Of a stretch of 64,000 nucleotides of DNA, positions 19,106-27,483 are shown piece after piece (positions within the stretch are counted from its first letter, which is position 1; every line of letters begins with the position of its first letter). Source of the DNA: Paenibacillus sp. (GTDB lineage: Bacteria > Bacillota > Bacilli > Paenibacillales > YIM-B00363); NCBI RefSeq assembly GCF_035645195.1, contig NZ_DASQNA010000025.1:124001-188000 (forward strand), written 5' to 3'. A model generated the notes under the pieces. It was not told the origin of the DNA, did not search any database, and saw only the letters and a program-made list of their open reading frames with translations. The translations under genes and the position numbers were made by a program.

Positions 19106-21234
19106 CGCAAAGCCACCTCCCTAAGAACTTCCAGCACGAACGAAATCAAATCGCGGGTCAACCCGACCATAATGAAAATCAGCAGTCCGAGAACCAGCAT
19201 CGTGGCGAGCGTCAAAATGATATTCATGAGCGTCTCTCCGACGCTGTAATTGTGGATAAACTGAACCTTCCAGAAAATGAGCAGCGCCACCCAAAGAATC
19301 ATGCCTTGATCGACGAACTGATACACGCTAGATTCCGACAGCGTCATCACGTTCGATACGATCGTCAGCGGGACGCCTACCACGATGTACGGCACCATCG
19401 CGTATGCGCTGCCGATGAATATATCTCTCAGCCGCCCCTCGCCACGGTAAATCGAACTGACGAGGTGATTCGCCGCGACCCAGGCGATCCACACGACGAA
19501 AAATTGCGTGAAAATCGTATACACATTGACGCGCAAGGCGTTGTTAAACACGAAGCTGGTATGGAACTCGCGAAACAGCATCGAAGCGTACACGAGGAGC
19601 AAGATTAGAATCGCGCTCCAGTAACTCCCTTGCCCCTCGTACCGGAGGGCCGTAAACCCGTCGATCGGATGCTTCAGCAAGCGGAACGCATGTTTCATAT
19701 GCAGCGCGAACTCAGGAAGCTGCCTGCCGTTTCGATTGCGGCGAATGCCCCGCCCGCCGCGCTTCTTCGTCCATTTGTCGAACAGCTGCAGCAGGACGAA
19801 GAGGGCGAGAACGCCGCTCGCGATCCACGAGAAGTATTGCTGAAACCATCGCAGACGGATTTGCCAGTACGCTTCGGAATAGCCTTCTTTATCGCCGGCT
19901 TCGCGAAACAGCTGCTTCGCTTCTTCGAATTGCTCGTTCTTGTACGCCGCCTGCGCCAACGCCAAAATCGCGGGGTTGAACTGCGGATTCATCCGAAGCA
20001 CTTCGCGCCACAATTGTTCGCCTTCCTCGTAAAAGCCCGACAAAGTCAACTGGTTCGCTCGGTCGACCAACTGAGCGAATTCCGACATGCGAAATTTTTG
20101 GACGATGTTTTCTTGGTCGTCAAGGACGTACAATTCGTTCTTCGAATTGAAATCGAGCGCGACCGGATTTTTCATCAATCCGACTTGAGAGGTGCCGAAA
20201 TCGGACGGCCCGCCCCAGAAATACAGCAAGTTTCCATTCGGGTCGTAATGCGTAATGTATTTGAATTGTTTATCCGCCACCGCGATATTGCCGTTGCGGT
20301 CGACGGCCACATCGATCAACTGCGGCCATCGGGCGGCCGGATTCACGACGGACGTCCGGGCGTCCGATCTCAGATATTCCCCGAACGACCCGGTCGAGCC
20401 GCGAAGCAGGTTGATGCCGCGCGTGTTTAACTTCTTCAATTGATTGCTCCTCGCGGAACCGCCGGTCACGGTGTAAATGTACCCGTTTCCATCGGTTGTC
20501 AGGCTATTGATCGTCTCCGGTCTTTTCAGCACTTCCCGCTCGTACATCGCGTCGGTATACAGCCATTTCTTCAACGCTTCCAGCGGCGTCAACACCGTAC
20601 GATTCGTGCCGAAGAACCCTTGAAACCGGCCTTCCGGATCGAGCACGAGCACCCCTTCGTAACTGCCTTGCGACGCCACATACAAAAACCCGCGCTTGTC
20701 GACGATGAGTTTCACGGGCGTAAACACGAAACTATCGGAAATAAATTTCGAATCCGGCCGCTCGTACTTCTGCTTCACATGGCCGTTCTGGTCGAGGCGC
20801 AGCACTCGTTTGTTGCCGGTGTCCGCCACGAATATATCGCCGTCCTCGGTGACGAATACGCCTTCCGGCTTGTTGAACGGATCTTCCGGGGAGGTCAGAT
20901 ACCTCAGGAACGTCCCGTCCGAGGACAAATGGACGATCCGGTTATTGCCCGTGTCCGCGATATAGATTTCGTCTTTGCCGTCGATAAACAAATCCTTCGG
21001 CTCTTTCAAAGAGGATACCGTGCGGACGCCGGGATCGTTCGGATCGGTCACGTACAGATCCGCGCCGATGACGCCCACGGGGAAGTAAGCCGGCTGCAGA
21101 TATACCAAATGGCCGTAGCTGTTCCTCGTGTACGTCGAATATTTCACGTCGGCGAAAGCCGACGCCGGCAGCATCGCGGTGCAAACGACGACCAAGGCCA
21201 AGATCAGGCGCCACCCGCCTCGCTTTAGTATCAT
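19102..21234 (-). CDS. NHL-repeat / TPR / Yip1-domain membrane protein
   Basis: This 710-aa protein combines four parts. There is a Sec signal peptide (cleavage near SAFADVKY). An extracellular NHL beta-propeller follows, with repeats such as IYIADTGNNRIVHLSSDG, IFVADTGNKRVLRLDQNG and IAVADKQFKYITHYDPNG (about residues 60-390). Next is a short TPR-like helical segment (about 395-455). After a membrane helix (IASGVLALFVLLQLF) comes a Yip1-type multi-helix membrane domain (about 515-710). GGAGGG lies 6 bases before ATG 21234. It overlaps the DUF5696 gene and follows the permease pair 1 genes. The propeller may bind glycan or protein outside while the Yip1 part organises membrane proteins; both roles are inference. 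Confidence 0.78.
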   Translation of the reverse strand: MILKRGGWRLILALVVVCTAMLPASAFADVKYSTYTRNSYGHLVYLQPAYFPVGVIGADLYVTDPNDPGVRTVSSLKEPKDLFIDGKDEIYIADTGNNRIVHLSSDGTFLRYLTSPEDPFNKPEGVFVTEDGDIFVADTGNKRVLRLDQNGHVKQKYERPDSKFISDSFVFTPVKLIVDKRGFLYVASQGSYEGVLVLDPEGRFQGFFGTNRTVLTPLEALKKWLYTDAMYEREVLKRPETINSLTTDGNGYIYTVTGGSARSNQLKKLNTRGINLLRGSTGSFGEYLRSDARTSVVNPAARWPQLIDVAVDRNGNIAVADKQFKYITHYDPNGNLLYFWGGPSDFGTSQVGLMKNPVALDFNSKNELYVLDDQENIVQKFRMSEFAQLVDRANQLTLSGFYEEGEQLWREVLRMNPQFNPAILALAQAAYKNEQFEEAKQLFREAGDKEGYSEAYWQIRLRWFQQYFSWIASGVLALFVLLQLFDKWTKKRGGRGIRRNRNGRQLPEFALHMKHAFRLLKHPIDGFTALRYEGQGSYWSAILILLLVYASMLFREFHTSFVFNNALRVNVYTIFTQFFVVWIAWVAANHLVSSIYRGEGRLRDIFIGSAYAMVPYIVVGVPLTIVSNVMTLSESSVYQFVDQGMILWVALLIFWKVQFIHNYSVGETLMNIILTLATMLVLGLLIFIMVGLTRDLISFVLEVLREVALR

Positions 21235-21264
21235 GGAAAACCCTCCAAATCCGTTTGACGTCTC

Positions 21265-22164
21265 TCACTTGATCCCCGAATGCGCCATCGTGTTGATCAC
21301 CTTGTTCTGAAATGCCAGAAAAATAATGAGATTGGGCAAAAACATGAGCAGCGCCGCCGCCGCCGCCGCCCCCTGCCTGGCTACGTTGTTGGCCATATTG
21401 GAAGTGAGCGTCGAGATGAAAAACGGAAAGGTTTTCATCGACTCTTCCTGCATGAATAAAGACGAAGTCTCGGTGTTCCCCCAAGCGTTCTGGAAAGCGA
21501 TGATGCCGATGGTAGCCACCGCGGGCAAACAGAACGGCAGGACGATCTTCAAGAAAATCGTCATTTCCCCCGCTCCGTCCACCTTGGCCGCGTGGATCAA
21601 ATCGTCCGGCAGTTGATCGATAAATTGCTTCATTAGAAACACCCCGGTGGGGACGGCCACCATCGGGAACACGTGGCCGAAGTACGTATTCATAATGCCC
21701 AGCTGACTGACGACCAAATAACGAGGGATCGAAACCGTCTCCGGGGCGAACAGCAGCGTCAGCAGAATGGCTGCGAACACCGCCTTGTGCCCCGGAAACT
21801 TGTGCTTGGATATCGCGTAAGCGCACATGGCGCTAACCGCGGTCACGGCGACGACGGTCAGCGCGGCGACGAACACGCTGTTGAAAATGTAACGCGACAT
21901 CGGAACGGCCGAATTTTTCGTAATCGCCCACAATTCCAAGAAATTTTGGAACGAAGGATTTTCAACGAAAATCGTCGGCGGGTACAAAAACAGCTCTTGA
22001 TACGGCTTCAGCGCGTTGTTGAAGATGAACACGAGCGGCATAAGCATAAAGACGCTGAGCAAAACAAGCAGAACCGCCGCGACTCTCTCCGTCGGGCTCA
22101 AGCGAAACAGCTTCGAGCTCGTTCGCCACATCCGCACTTTGCGAAGCGCTGCGTTGGCTTGCAT
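21265..22164 (-). CDS. Carbohydrate ABC permease, MalG-type (pair 1)
   Basis: This 299-aa permease has six predicted helices and the EAA loop DDLIHAAKVDGAGEMTIFLKI. It pairs with the product of the gene directly before it and, with the 990-aa binding protein, forms importer 1. AAGGAGG is 8 bases before ATG 22164, and the ATG directly abuts the partner gene stop codon. Confidence 0.9.
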   Translation of the reverse strand: MQANAALRKVRMWRTSSKLFRLSPTERVAAVLLVLLSVFMLMPLVFIFNNALKPYQELFLYPPTIFVENPSFQNFLELWAITKNSAVPMSRYIFNSVFVAALTVVAVTAVSAMCAYAISKHKFPGHKAVFAAILLTLLFAPETVSIPRYLVVSQLGIMNTYFGHVFPMVAVPTGVFLMKQFIDQLPDDLIHAAKVDGAGEMTIFLKIVLPFCLPAVATIGIIAFQNAWGNTETSSLFMQEESMKTFPFFISTLTSNMANNVARQGAAAAAALLMFLPNLIIFLAFQNKVINTMAHSGIK

Positions 22165-23139
22165 TTATTCGTCCTCCTTGGAACCGAAAATTCGCCAGCA
22201 AAACTTGTTGGCCACGTACATAAATAGGAGAAGGAATACGGAGAGCGCAGTCGCGTAACCGAGCTCCAGCCGGGTGAACCCGTAGTCGTTAATGTGGTTT
22301 ACAACGAGATGGCCCGAATATTGCGGCGTCGGATTCATGCCCGACAATTGGGTTCCGATGCCGCCCGCGTTGAACGTGCCGACGATCGCCATCACCGCGC
22401 CGAACAGCATCTGCGGCTTCATCGACGGGATCGTGATGTACCAAATTTCTTCAAGGCGGCTTTTGATGCCGTCCAGCCTGCCGGCTTCGTACAACTCTTG
22501 ATTCACGTTCAAGATGCCGGCCAGCATGGCGAGAAAACCGATTCCCATGCTGGACCACAAGGTGACGAAAATCATCGAATTCATCAAATGCTCTTTGCTC
22601 GTCACCCACAAAATCGGATCGTTGATGAATCCGAGATTAAGCAAATAGCTGTTCAAGTAGCCGATTCTGTCTCCGGAGAGGAGCGGCACCCATACGATCG
22701 TCATGATGAGCCCCCCCGTAAGCGACGGGGTGTAGATGGCGAGGGCGAACCATTTCCGCGTGACGGACGGCAAAATCGAGATCAGCCACGCCAGCAAAAA
22801 GGAAGCGATATATCCTCCGGGACCGACGATCATGGCGAACTTGAACGTGTTCGGCAGCGCGTATTTCATAAAGAGCAAATCCTGGGACAGCATATACCGG
22901 AAATTATCCCAGCCGACGAAGCGCGGCGGCTCCAACGAGTTGAACTGGGTGAAGCTGAGCAAAAAGGCGGCGGCGACCGGGATCATGATGAACAGCGTGA
23001 AGCAGATCATGAACGGCGCGATAAATATATACGACAACCGGTAGGACCAAATCAGCTTGGCGGTCGACGCCGCTTTCCGCAGCAGCTTGTTTCCGGGAAC
23101 GTCAGGCGCGCGAAGCTTATTCGCTTCCATCTTCAACAT
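22165..23139 (-). CDS. Carbohydrate ABC permease, MalF-type (pair 1)
   Basis: This permease of about 324 aa has six main helices and the EAA motif LYEAGRLDGIKSRLEEIWYI. The open frame begins at 23151, but ATG 23139 (after AAGGTG, about 10 bases) or ATG 23130 is more likely. Either way it overlaps the end of the giant binding-protein gene, so the two are translated together. This supports the assignment of that binding protein to this permease pair. Confidence 0.88.
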   Translation of the reverse strand: MLKMEANKLRAPDVPGNKLLRKAASTAKLIWSYRLSYIFIAPFMICFTLFIMIPVAAAFLLSFTQFNSLEPPRFVGWDNFRYMLSQDLLFMKYALPNTFKFAMIVGPGGYIASFLLAWLISILPSVTRKWFALAIYTPSLTGGLIMTIVWVPLLSGDRIGYLNSYLLNLGFINDPILWVTSKEHLMNSMIFVTLWSSMGIGFLAMLAGILNVNQELYEAGRLDGIKSRLEEIWYITIPSMKPQMLFGAVMAIVGTFNAGGIGTQLSGMNPTPQYSGHLVVNHINDYGFTRLELGYATALSVFLLLFMYVANKFCWRIFGSKEDE

Positions 23140-26089
23140 AGCGGTCCACACCTTTCCACGGTTCCGTCACCTGCGGCAAATCCAGCGTTCGAACGACGTT
23201 CCCGTTCTTGTCGATCAGATTGAATTCCTGAAACTTGCGATACATCTCTCTCTCGATATCCTTCACGGCGGTCTCGAGCGAGCTTCTGTAATTGATGCCG
23301 TCCACGACGGTCCGGTTCCACGCGTTTTGGATTTCGCGGTCCAGGTAGTAAGAGCCGGGGACGTTCGGAACCTGCTTAAACCAACGCCACTGCTCCAAGA
23401 TGCTTTGGAGGTCGTCCGCTTTCCAAGGCAGCTTGACGAACGCGTCGACGTTGGACGTATTCCAGCGGAACGTCACGCCGTTCACCGTTTCGAGATCGGT
23501 GCCGTAGCGCTCCTGTACTTCGGCGGACGTCCACCACTTCAGAAACTCCCAAGCCTCTTCCGACTTCTTCGTCTTTTTGAAGATGACGCCGGTGTCCATG
23601 CCCCCGCTCATCCATCGAGCGACCGTCCCGTCGGGCTGCCGCACGCCTGGAATCGGGGCTACGCCCCACAAGCCGTTCAATTCGGGAGCGGCCACCATCA
23701 GCTGAATATACGTGTTGATTTCCGAGATGCCGATCGGGTAAATCCCGCTGCGGAACGTCTGATAGAAGCTGGACGACTGACGCTCGACGGCGTGCAAATT
23801 GTACAAATCGGTCCACGTCTTGAACGCTTCGAACCCCGTGGGGTTATTAAATCCCGTCTTCATCCCGTCCGCCGTGAAAAACTCCGCCCCGTTTTGGTAG
23901 AAAATCGGAGTATACGGAACGGGCGGCATATTCATATTGTTTTGGTGCAGCGTAGGAAGCATTTTGTAAACGTCTTCCCACGTATCCGGAACTTCCAGTC
24001 CTAAGCGGTCGAGTATGTCTTTGCGGTAGTACAGCATCTCGAACGTTTGCGTTTCCGGCACCCCGTAATATCCTCCGTCGTAATACAGCGGGGTCCACAC
24101 GCCCGGTGCAAACCGGTCGTACATCTCTTTAAAATCCGGAAACGTCGACAAATCGTAGAGCGCGTTGCGAACCGCGTACTCGAACGGCAAATCTTGCGAT
24201 AAGCCGAGCGCGACGTCCGGGGAGATGTCCGCGGCGTTCATCAGCACGAGCAAATCCGATCCCGGCAGCAAATGGACCTTGACCTTGATTCCGGTTTGCG
24301 GCGTGAACATTTCGTCGGACAGCTGCTGCAGCAAATTGACGTAATCTCTGCCGCGCTGCACCCACACGTTCAGCACCTCTTCGTCGTCCACATCGGTCAG
24401 CCGTTTCTTCGTTTGGAAAGAATGCAGAAAGTTAAAAAACGCGCCTTTGAGGGTTTCCAACATGCTCGGCGTCATTTTAGGAACGTCTTGATCGGCAGGC
24501 ACAATATAGATCCGATCCAGCTGAAGCGGCTGGCTGTTCAATTGCTGCACGTATTCCGCCAGCTTCCCTTGAATCGACACGAACTTGCCGCTTTCGAACG
24601 GAATGTCGTTGACGTCTCTCAGCAGCGTCTCGATATCTTTCTCCACGGTGACAATCCCTTGCGTGACGGCATCGGATCGTCCGTTCACCGCCTCGAGCCG
24701 CGCCCTGACGCCGCGCAGTTCGTCGTACACGCCGTTCAGCTGTTCGACAAACCCGGGCAAATCTTTCCTTGTGTTCCATGTTCGATTCGGATCGACGGTG
24801 CCGCCCGTCAACGCTTCGATTTCGAGCACCATCTCCTTCAGCTGCGAAATCAAACGTTCCAATTCCGCCGTAAGCGGTTTCACTGGCGCTTGCGTGACCC
24901 GCATCGATAACGTGTTCAAGCCCTTCTCCAAGTAAAATTCGAATGGCTTACCGTCCTCGTCCCGCAGCGTAACTCCCTGCCACCCCGTCGAATACGGAAA
25001 GCGGTAGGCTTCAAGCTCGGCGAAAGGAACCCTCCCGTTGATCGAGATCGTTCGGAACGACGAACGGTTGGAGGAATATACCTGCAGCGCGCGCATCCCG
25101 ATTTTGTACAACCCGCTCTCCGGAACCTCGAAGGACCAGGCGATCTCCTGATTTCCAGACGCCCACTGCGTACCGCCGATGACGTTGTACGTAATATTCC
25201 CCCTTTTGTACGGCGAGGCGTAAATATCGTTGTCGTACCCTAACGCGATGGAGGAATCGTTTTTCCAGGCCGCTTGCTCCGCTTCGATCCGAATCGGTTC
25301 GGTTCCGGAGGCGTTGCCGTTGTCGTGTATGGCGCTGCGCACCGTCTCGTAATCGGCGGTCTCGACCGGCGGTTTCAACGTTACGGATTCGATCGCGACG
25401 GGGGAGCTGCCCGCGAAGCGCAGCGTATGCTTCCCCGGCGTCAAGTACCATAAAAGAGGACCCGTGTAAGCACCTGCCGAATCGCGCAGCGCTTCCGTCA
25501 TCCATGCGCTCGCGTCGATCGTCTTCGGGCGCATCTCGTCGCCGTAGTCGTCCTTCTCCGCCGGAAACTGATCCTGCCACTTCCGATACAGCCGGATCGA
25601 TCTCGATTCCAAATAGGGATTCCCGCCATCCAGCGCAACGTTCCACGTGATCGGCAGCCGGTTGGCGCCTTCTTGGATCGGGTAGTAAGAAACCTCGATG
25701 GCATACAATCCGCCGATTTCGACGTCCATGGCGTATTCGACCCACTCGTCGTTCGCCGCGTTCCAAATGAGGACGTTGTTTTTGCCGCCGTAGGCGCCTA
25801 CGGAAACATTCGCGTTTTCGGACGTCCCGGCCAACGCCGTGCCGGGGATCGAGATCTGCCCGCTATGGCGTTCCGAAGCCCCTTCCTTTTTCCATGCCTC
25901 CAAAACTTCGCGATAAGACGGATCCAGTCCGCCCGGCGCCGCCGATCGGAGCCGTTCGCCGCCCGCTTCGGGACGTTCGGGGGACGCGACTTGTTCGCTC
26001 GACGTGGCGGAGACGGCCGGGTGCATGGCCAATGCCGCCGCCAGCGCGATTCCGGTCCAGGTCCGAGCTATTCGCAAGAGCGCTTTCAA
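23117..26089 (-). CDS. Giant chimeric extracellular solute-binding protein (990 aa)
   Basis: The C-terminal ~430 residues are a family 1 sugar-binding protein (LPGSDLLVLMNAADISPDVA, YYRKDILDRLGLEVPDTWEDV, KWWTSAEVQERYGTD). This is fused to a long N-terminal part. A Sec signal peptide (cleavage near AVSATSS) precedes a beta-sandwich at about residues 70-225 (VEYAMDVEIGGLYAIEVSYYP) and a CBM6/35-like sandwich at about 265-400 (IRIEAEQAAWKN, WSFEVPESGLYKIGMRAL). A helical, probably coiled-coil segment fills about 400-560. Ordinary members are about 430-560 aa. There is no lipobox, so anchoring must differ: uncleaved peptide, or partner binding. TTG 26089 follows GGAGGGG by 5 bases. The carbohydrate-binding-like domains suggest capture of a large glycan. 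Confidence 0.85.
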   Translation of the reverse strand: MKALLRIARTWTGIALAAALAMHPAVSATSSEQVASPERPEAGGERLRSAAPGGLDPSYREVLEAWKKEGASERHSGQISIPGTALAGTSENANVSVGAYGGKNNVLIWNAANDEWVEYAMDVEIGGLYAIEVSYYPIQEGANRLPITWNVALDGGNPYLESRSIRLYRKWQDQFPAEKDDYGDEMRPKTIDASAWMTEALRDSAGAYTGPLLWYLTPGKHTLRFAGSSPVAIESVTLKPPVETADYETVRSAIHDNGNASGTEPIRIEAEQAAWKNDSSIALGYDNDIYASPYKRGNITYNVIGGTQWASGNQEIAWSFEVPESGLYKIGMRALQVYSSNRSSFRTISINGRVPFAELEAYRFPYSTGWQGVTLRDEDGKPFEFYLEKGLNTLSMRVTQAPVKPLTAELERLISQLKEMVLEIEALTGGTVDPNRTWNTRKDLPGFVEQLNGVYDELRGVRARLEAVNGRSDAVTQGIVTVEKDIETLLRDVNDIPFESGKFVSIQGKLAEYVQQLNSQPLQLDRIYIVPADQDVPKMTPSMLETLKGAFFNFLHSFQTKKRLTDVDDEEVLNVWVQRGRDYVNLLQQLSDEMFTPQTGIKVKVHLLPGSDLLVLMNAADISPDVALGLSQDLPFEYAVRNALYDLSTFPDFKEMYDRFAPGVWTPLYYDGGYYGVPETQTFEMLYYRKDILDRLGLEVPDTWEDVYKMLPTLHQNNMNMPPVPYTPIFYQNGAEFFTADGMKTGFNNPTGFEAFKTWTDLYNLHAVERQSSSFYQTFRSGIYPIGISEINTYIQLMVAAPELNGLWGVAPIPGVRQPDGTVARWMSGGMDTGVIFKKTKKSEEAWEFLKWWTSAEVQERYGTDLETVNGVTFRWNTSNVDAFVKLPWKADDLQSILEQWRWFKQVPNVPGSYYLDREIQNAWNRTVVDGINYRSSLETAVKDIEREMYRKFQEFNLIDKNGNVVRTLDLPQVTEPWKGVDRYVEDGSE

Positions 26090-26113
26090 TTTTACCCCTC
26101 CACTGTCATCAAA

Positions 26114-27235
26114 TTATTGCAGCAAGCTTTCGCCCGTATCCCTGTCGAAGAAGATGGCCTTGTGCAAATCCATCGTGAGCGTCAGCGGCTCCCCGTCCGT
26201 AAATCGATGTTCCGGGTGCGTGCGGGCAACGAGCAAGGAAGGCGCTCCGATATCCAGATACAAATACATATCGGCTCCCATCAGCTCGTAAATTTTCTGG
26301 ATGCCGACGACCTGCGCGCGCGGGCGGGCCTCCTTCATCGCGTCGTCCAAATGGACATGCTCGGAGCGGATGCCCAAAACGACCGTTTTATTCGTTTTGT
26401 TATGCGCTTTCAATTTTTCCGACTGCCATGCGGGAATTTCGAGATAATAGCGGCTGGTATGAAACTCGAGCAAACCGGAGCCGCCCTCGGCAAGCTTGCC
26501 TTCGATGAAATTCATCGGCGGGGTGCCGATAAATCCAGCGACGAACATGTTCTTCGGGTTGTTGTAGATCGTCTGCGGCGTGTCCGCCTGCTGAATGACT
26601 CCGTCCTTCATGACGACGATTCGGTGGCCCATCGTCATCGCTTCCACCTGGTCGTGCGTCACATACACCGTCGTCACGCCGAGCTGTTTGTGGAGTTTGA
26701 TCAGCTCCGTTCGCATTTGCACCCTGAGCTTCGCGTCCAAGTTGGACAGCGGTTCGTCCATCAGGAACACCTTGGGGTTGCGGACGATCGCTCGGCCGAG
26801 CGCCACGCGCTGCCGTTGACCGCCGGACAGCTGCTTCGGTTTCCGTTCGAGGAACGATTCGATTTCCAGCACTCTGGCCGCCTTTTTGACCGCGATATCG
26901 ATCTCATGCTTCGGCAGCTTCCTCATGCGCAAGCCGAAGGCGATATTTTCGTACACGTTCATATTCGGATACAGCGCGTAATTTTGGAACACCATGGCAA
27001 TGTCGCGATTTTTCGGCGGGAGATGATTGACCAGCCGGTCGCCGATATAAATTTCCCCCGACGTAATATCTTCCAATCCGGCGATCATCCGCAGCGTCGT
27101 CGACTTCCCGCAGCCGGAAGGGCCGACCATCACGAGGAATTCCCCCTCGTTGATTTTCAAATGAAAATCTTTAACGGCGTACAATTTATCCTTGCCGTAA
27201 CGTTTCTCCACATGGTGTAACGTAATGCTTTCCAC
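26114..27235 (-). CDS. MsmK/UgpC-type sugar importer ATPase
   Basis: This 373-aa ATPase for CUT1 carbohydrate importers has Walker A GPSGCGKST, signature LSGGQRQRVALGRA, Walker B VFLMDEPLSNLDAKLR, H-loop VTHDQ and a C-terminal OB-type regulatory region (VVLGIRSEHVHLDD). GTG 27235 lies 7 bases after AGGGGG; the open frame to 27310 has no site. It is the first gene of the long operon behind promoter C. As the only CUT1 ATPase in the window, it may energise both permease pairs and perhaps the LplBC-type importer too. Confidence 0.92.
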   Translation of the reverse strand: MESITLHHVEKRYGKDKLYAVKDFHLKINEGEFLVMVGPSGCGKSTTLRMIAGLEDITSGEIYIGDRLVNHLPPKNRDIAMVFQNYALYPNMNVYENIAFGLRMRKLPKHEIDIAVKKAARVLEIESFLERKPKQLSGGQRQRVALGRAIVRNPKVFLMDEPLSNLDAKLRVQMRTELIKLHKQLGVTTVYVTHDQVEAMTMGHRIVVMKDGVIQQADTPQTIYNNPKNMFVAGFIGTPPMNFIEGKLAEGGSGLLEFHTSRYYLEIPAWQSEKLKAHNKTNKTVVLGIRSEHVHLDDAMKEARPRAQVVGIQKIYELMGADMYLYLDIGAPSLLVARTHPEHRFTDGEPLTLTMDLHKAIFFDRDTGESLLQ

Positions 27236-27301
27236 TGCGACACCCCCTGAAGGTTTTGATCGGTTCCGCCCCATCATTTTCTGGAAACTGATATCGGTTC
27301 C

Positions 27302-27356
27302 ATTATACAAGCGATCGGATGACGCGATTATGGGTGAGGTTCATCCATTCTATAGG
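27302..27356 (-). promoter_or_regulatory. Regulon promoter C: CCTATA / CCATAA repeat plus TATAAT
   Basis: On the minus strand, CCTATA (27351-27356) and CCATAA (27328-27333) are 23 bases apart. TATAAT (27302-27307) begins 49 bases after the first. It would start the long importer/exporter operon about 60 bases before the ATPase start codon. Confidence 0.7.
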
Positions 27357-27393
27357 TCGATTGCGCCGCATTTCCGATGCAGGGATGTTCCAG

Positions 27394-27432
27394 CAAAAAA
27401 AGCGCCCCTGCCGGGAGTTCCCGACAGAGGCG
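27394..27432 (-). terminator. Terminator after SLH-domain gene
   Basis: A 13-bp stem with AACT loop is followed on the minus strand by seven T. Two of its pairs are G-U only in the minus-strand RNA, so it is directional. It lies about 50 bases after the SLH gene stop. Confidence 0.85.
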
Positions 27433-27483
27433 AAAATGTATGGAGTAAAGGGGGAGAAGCCGCATTTCGAAAAATCTTTGCAA

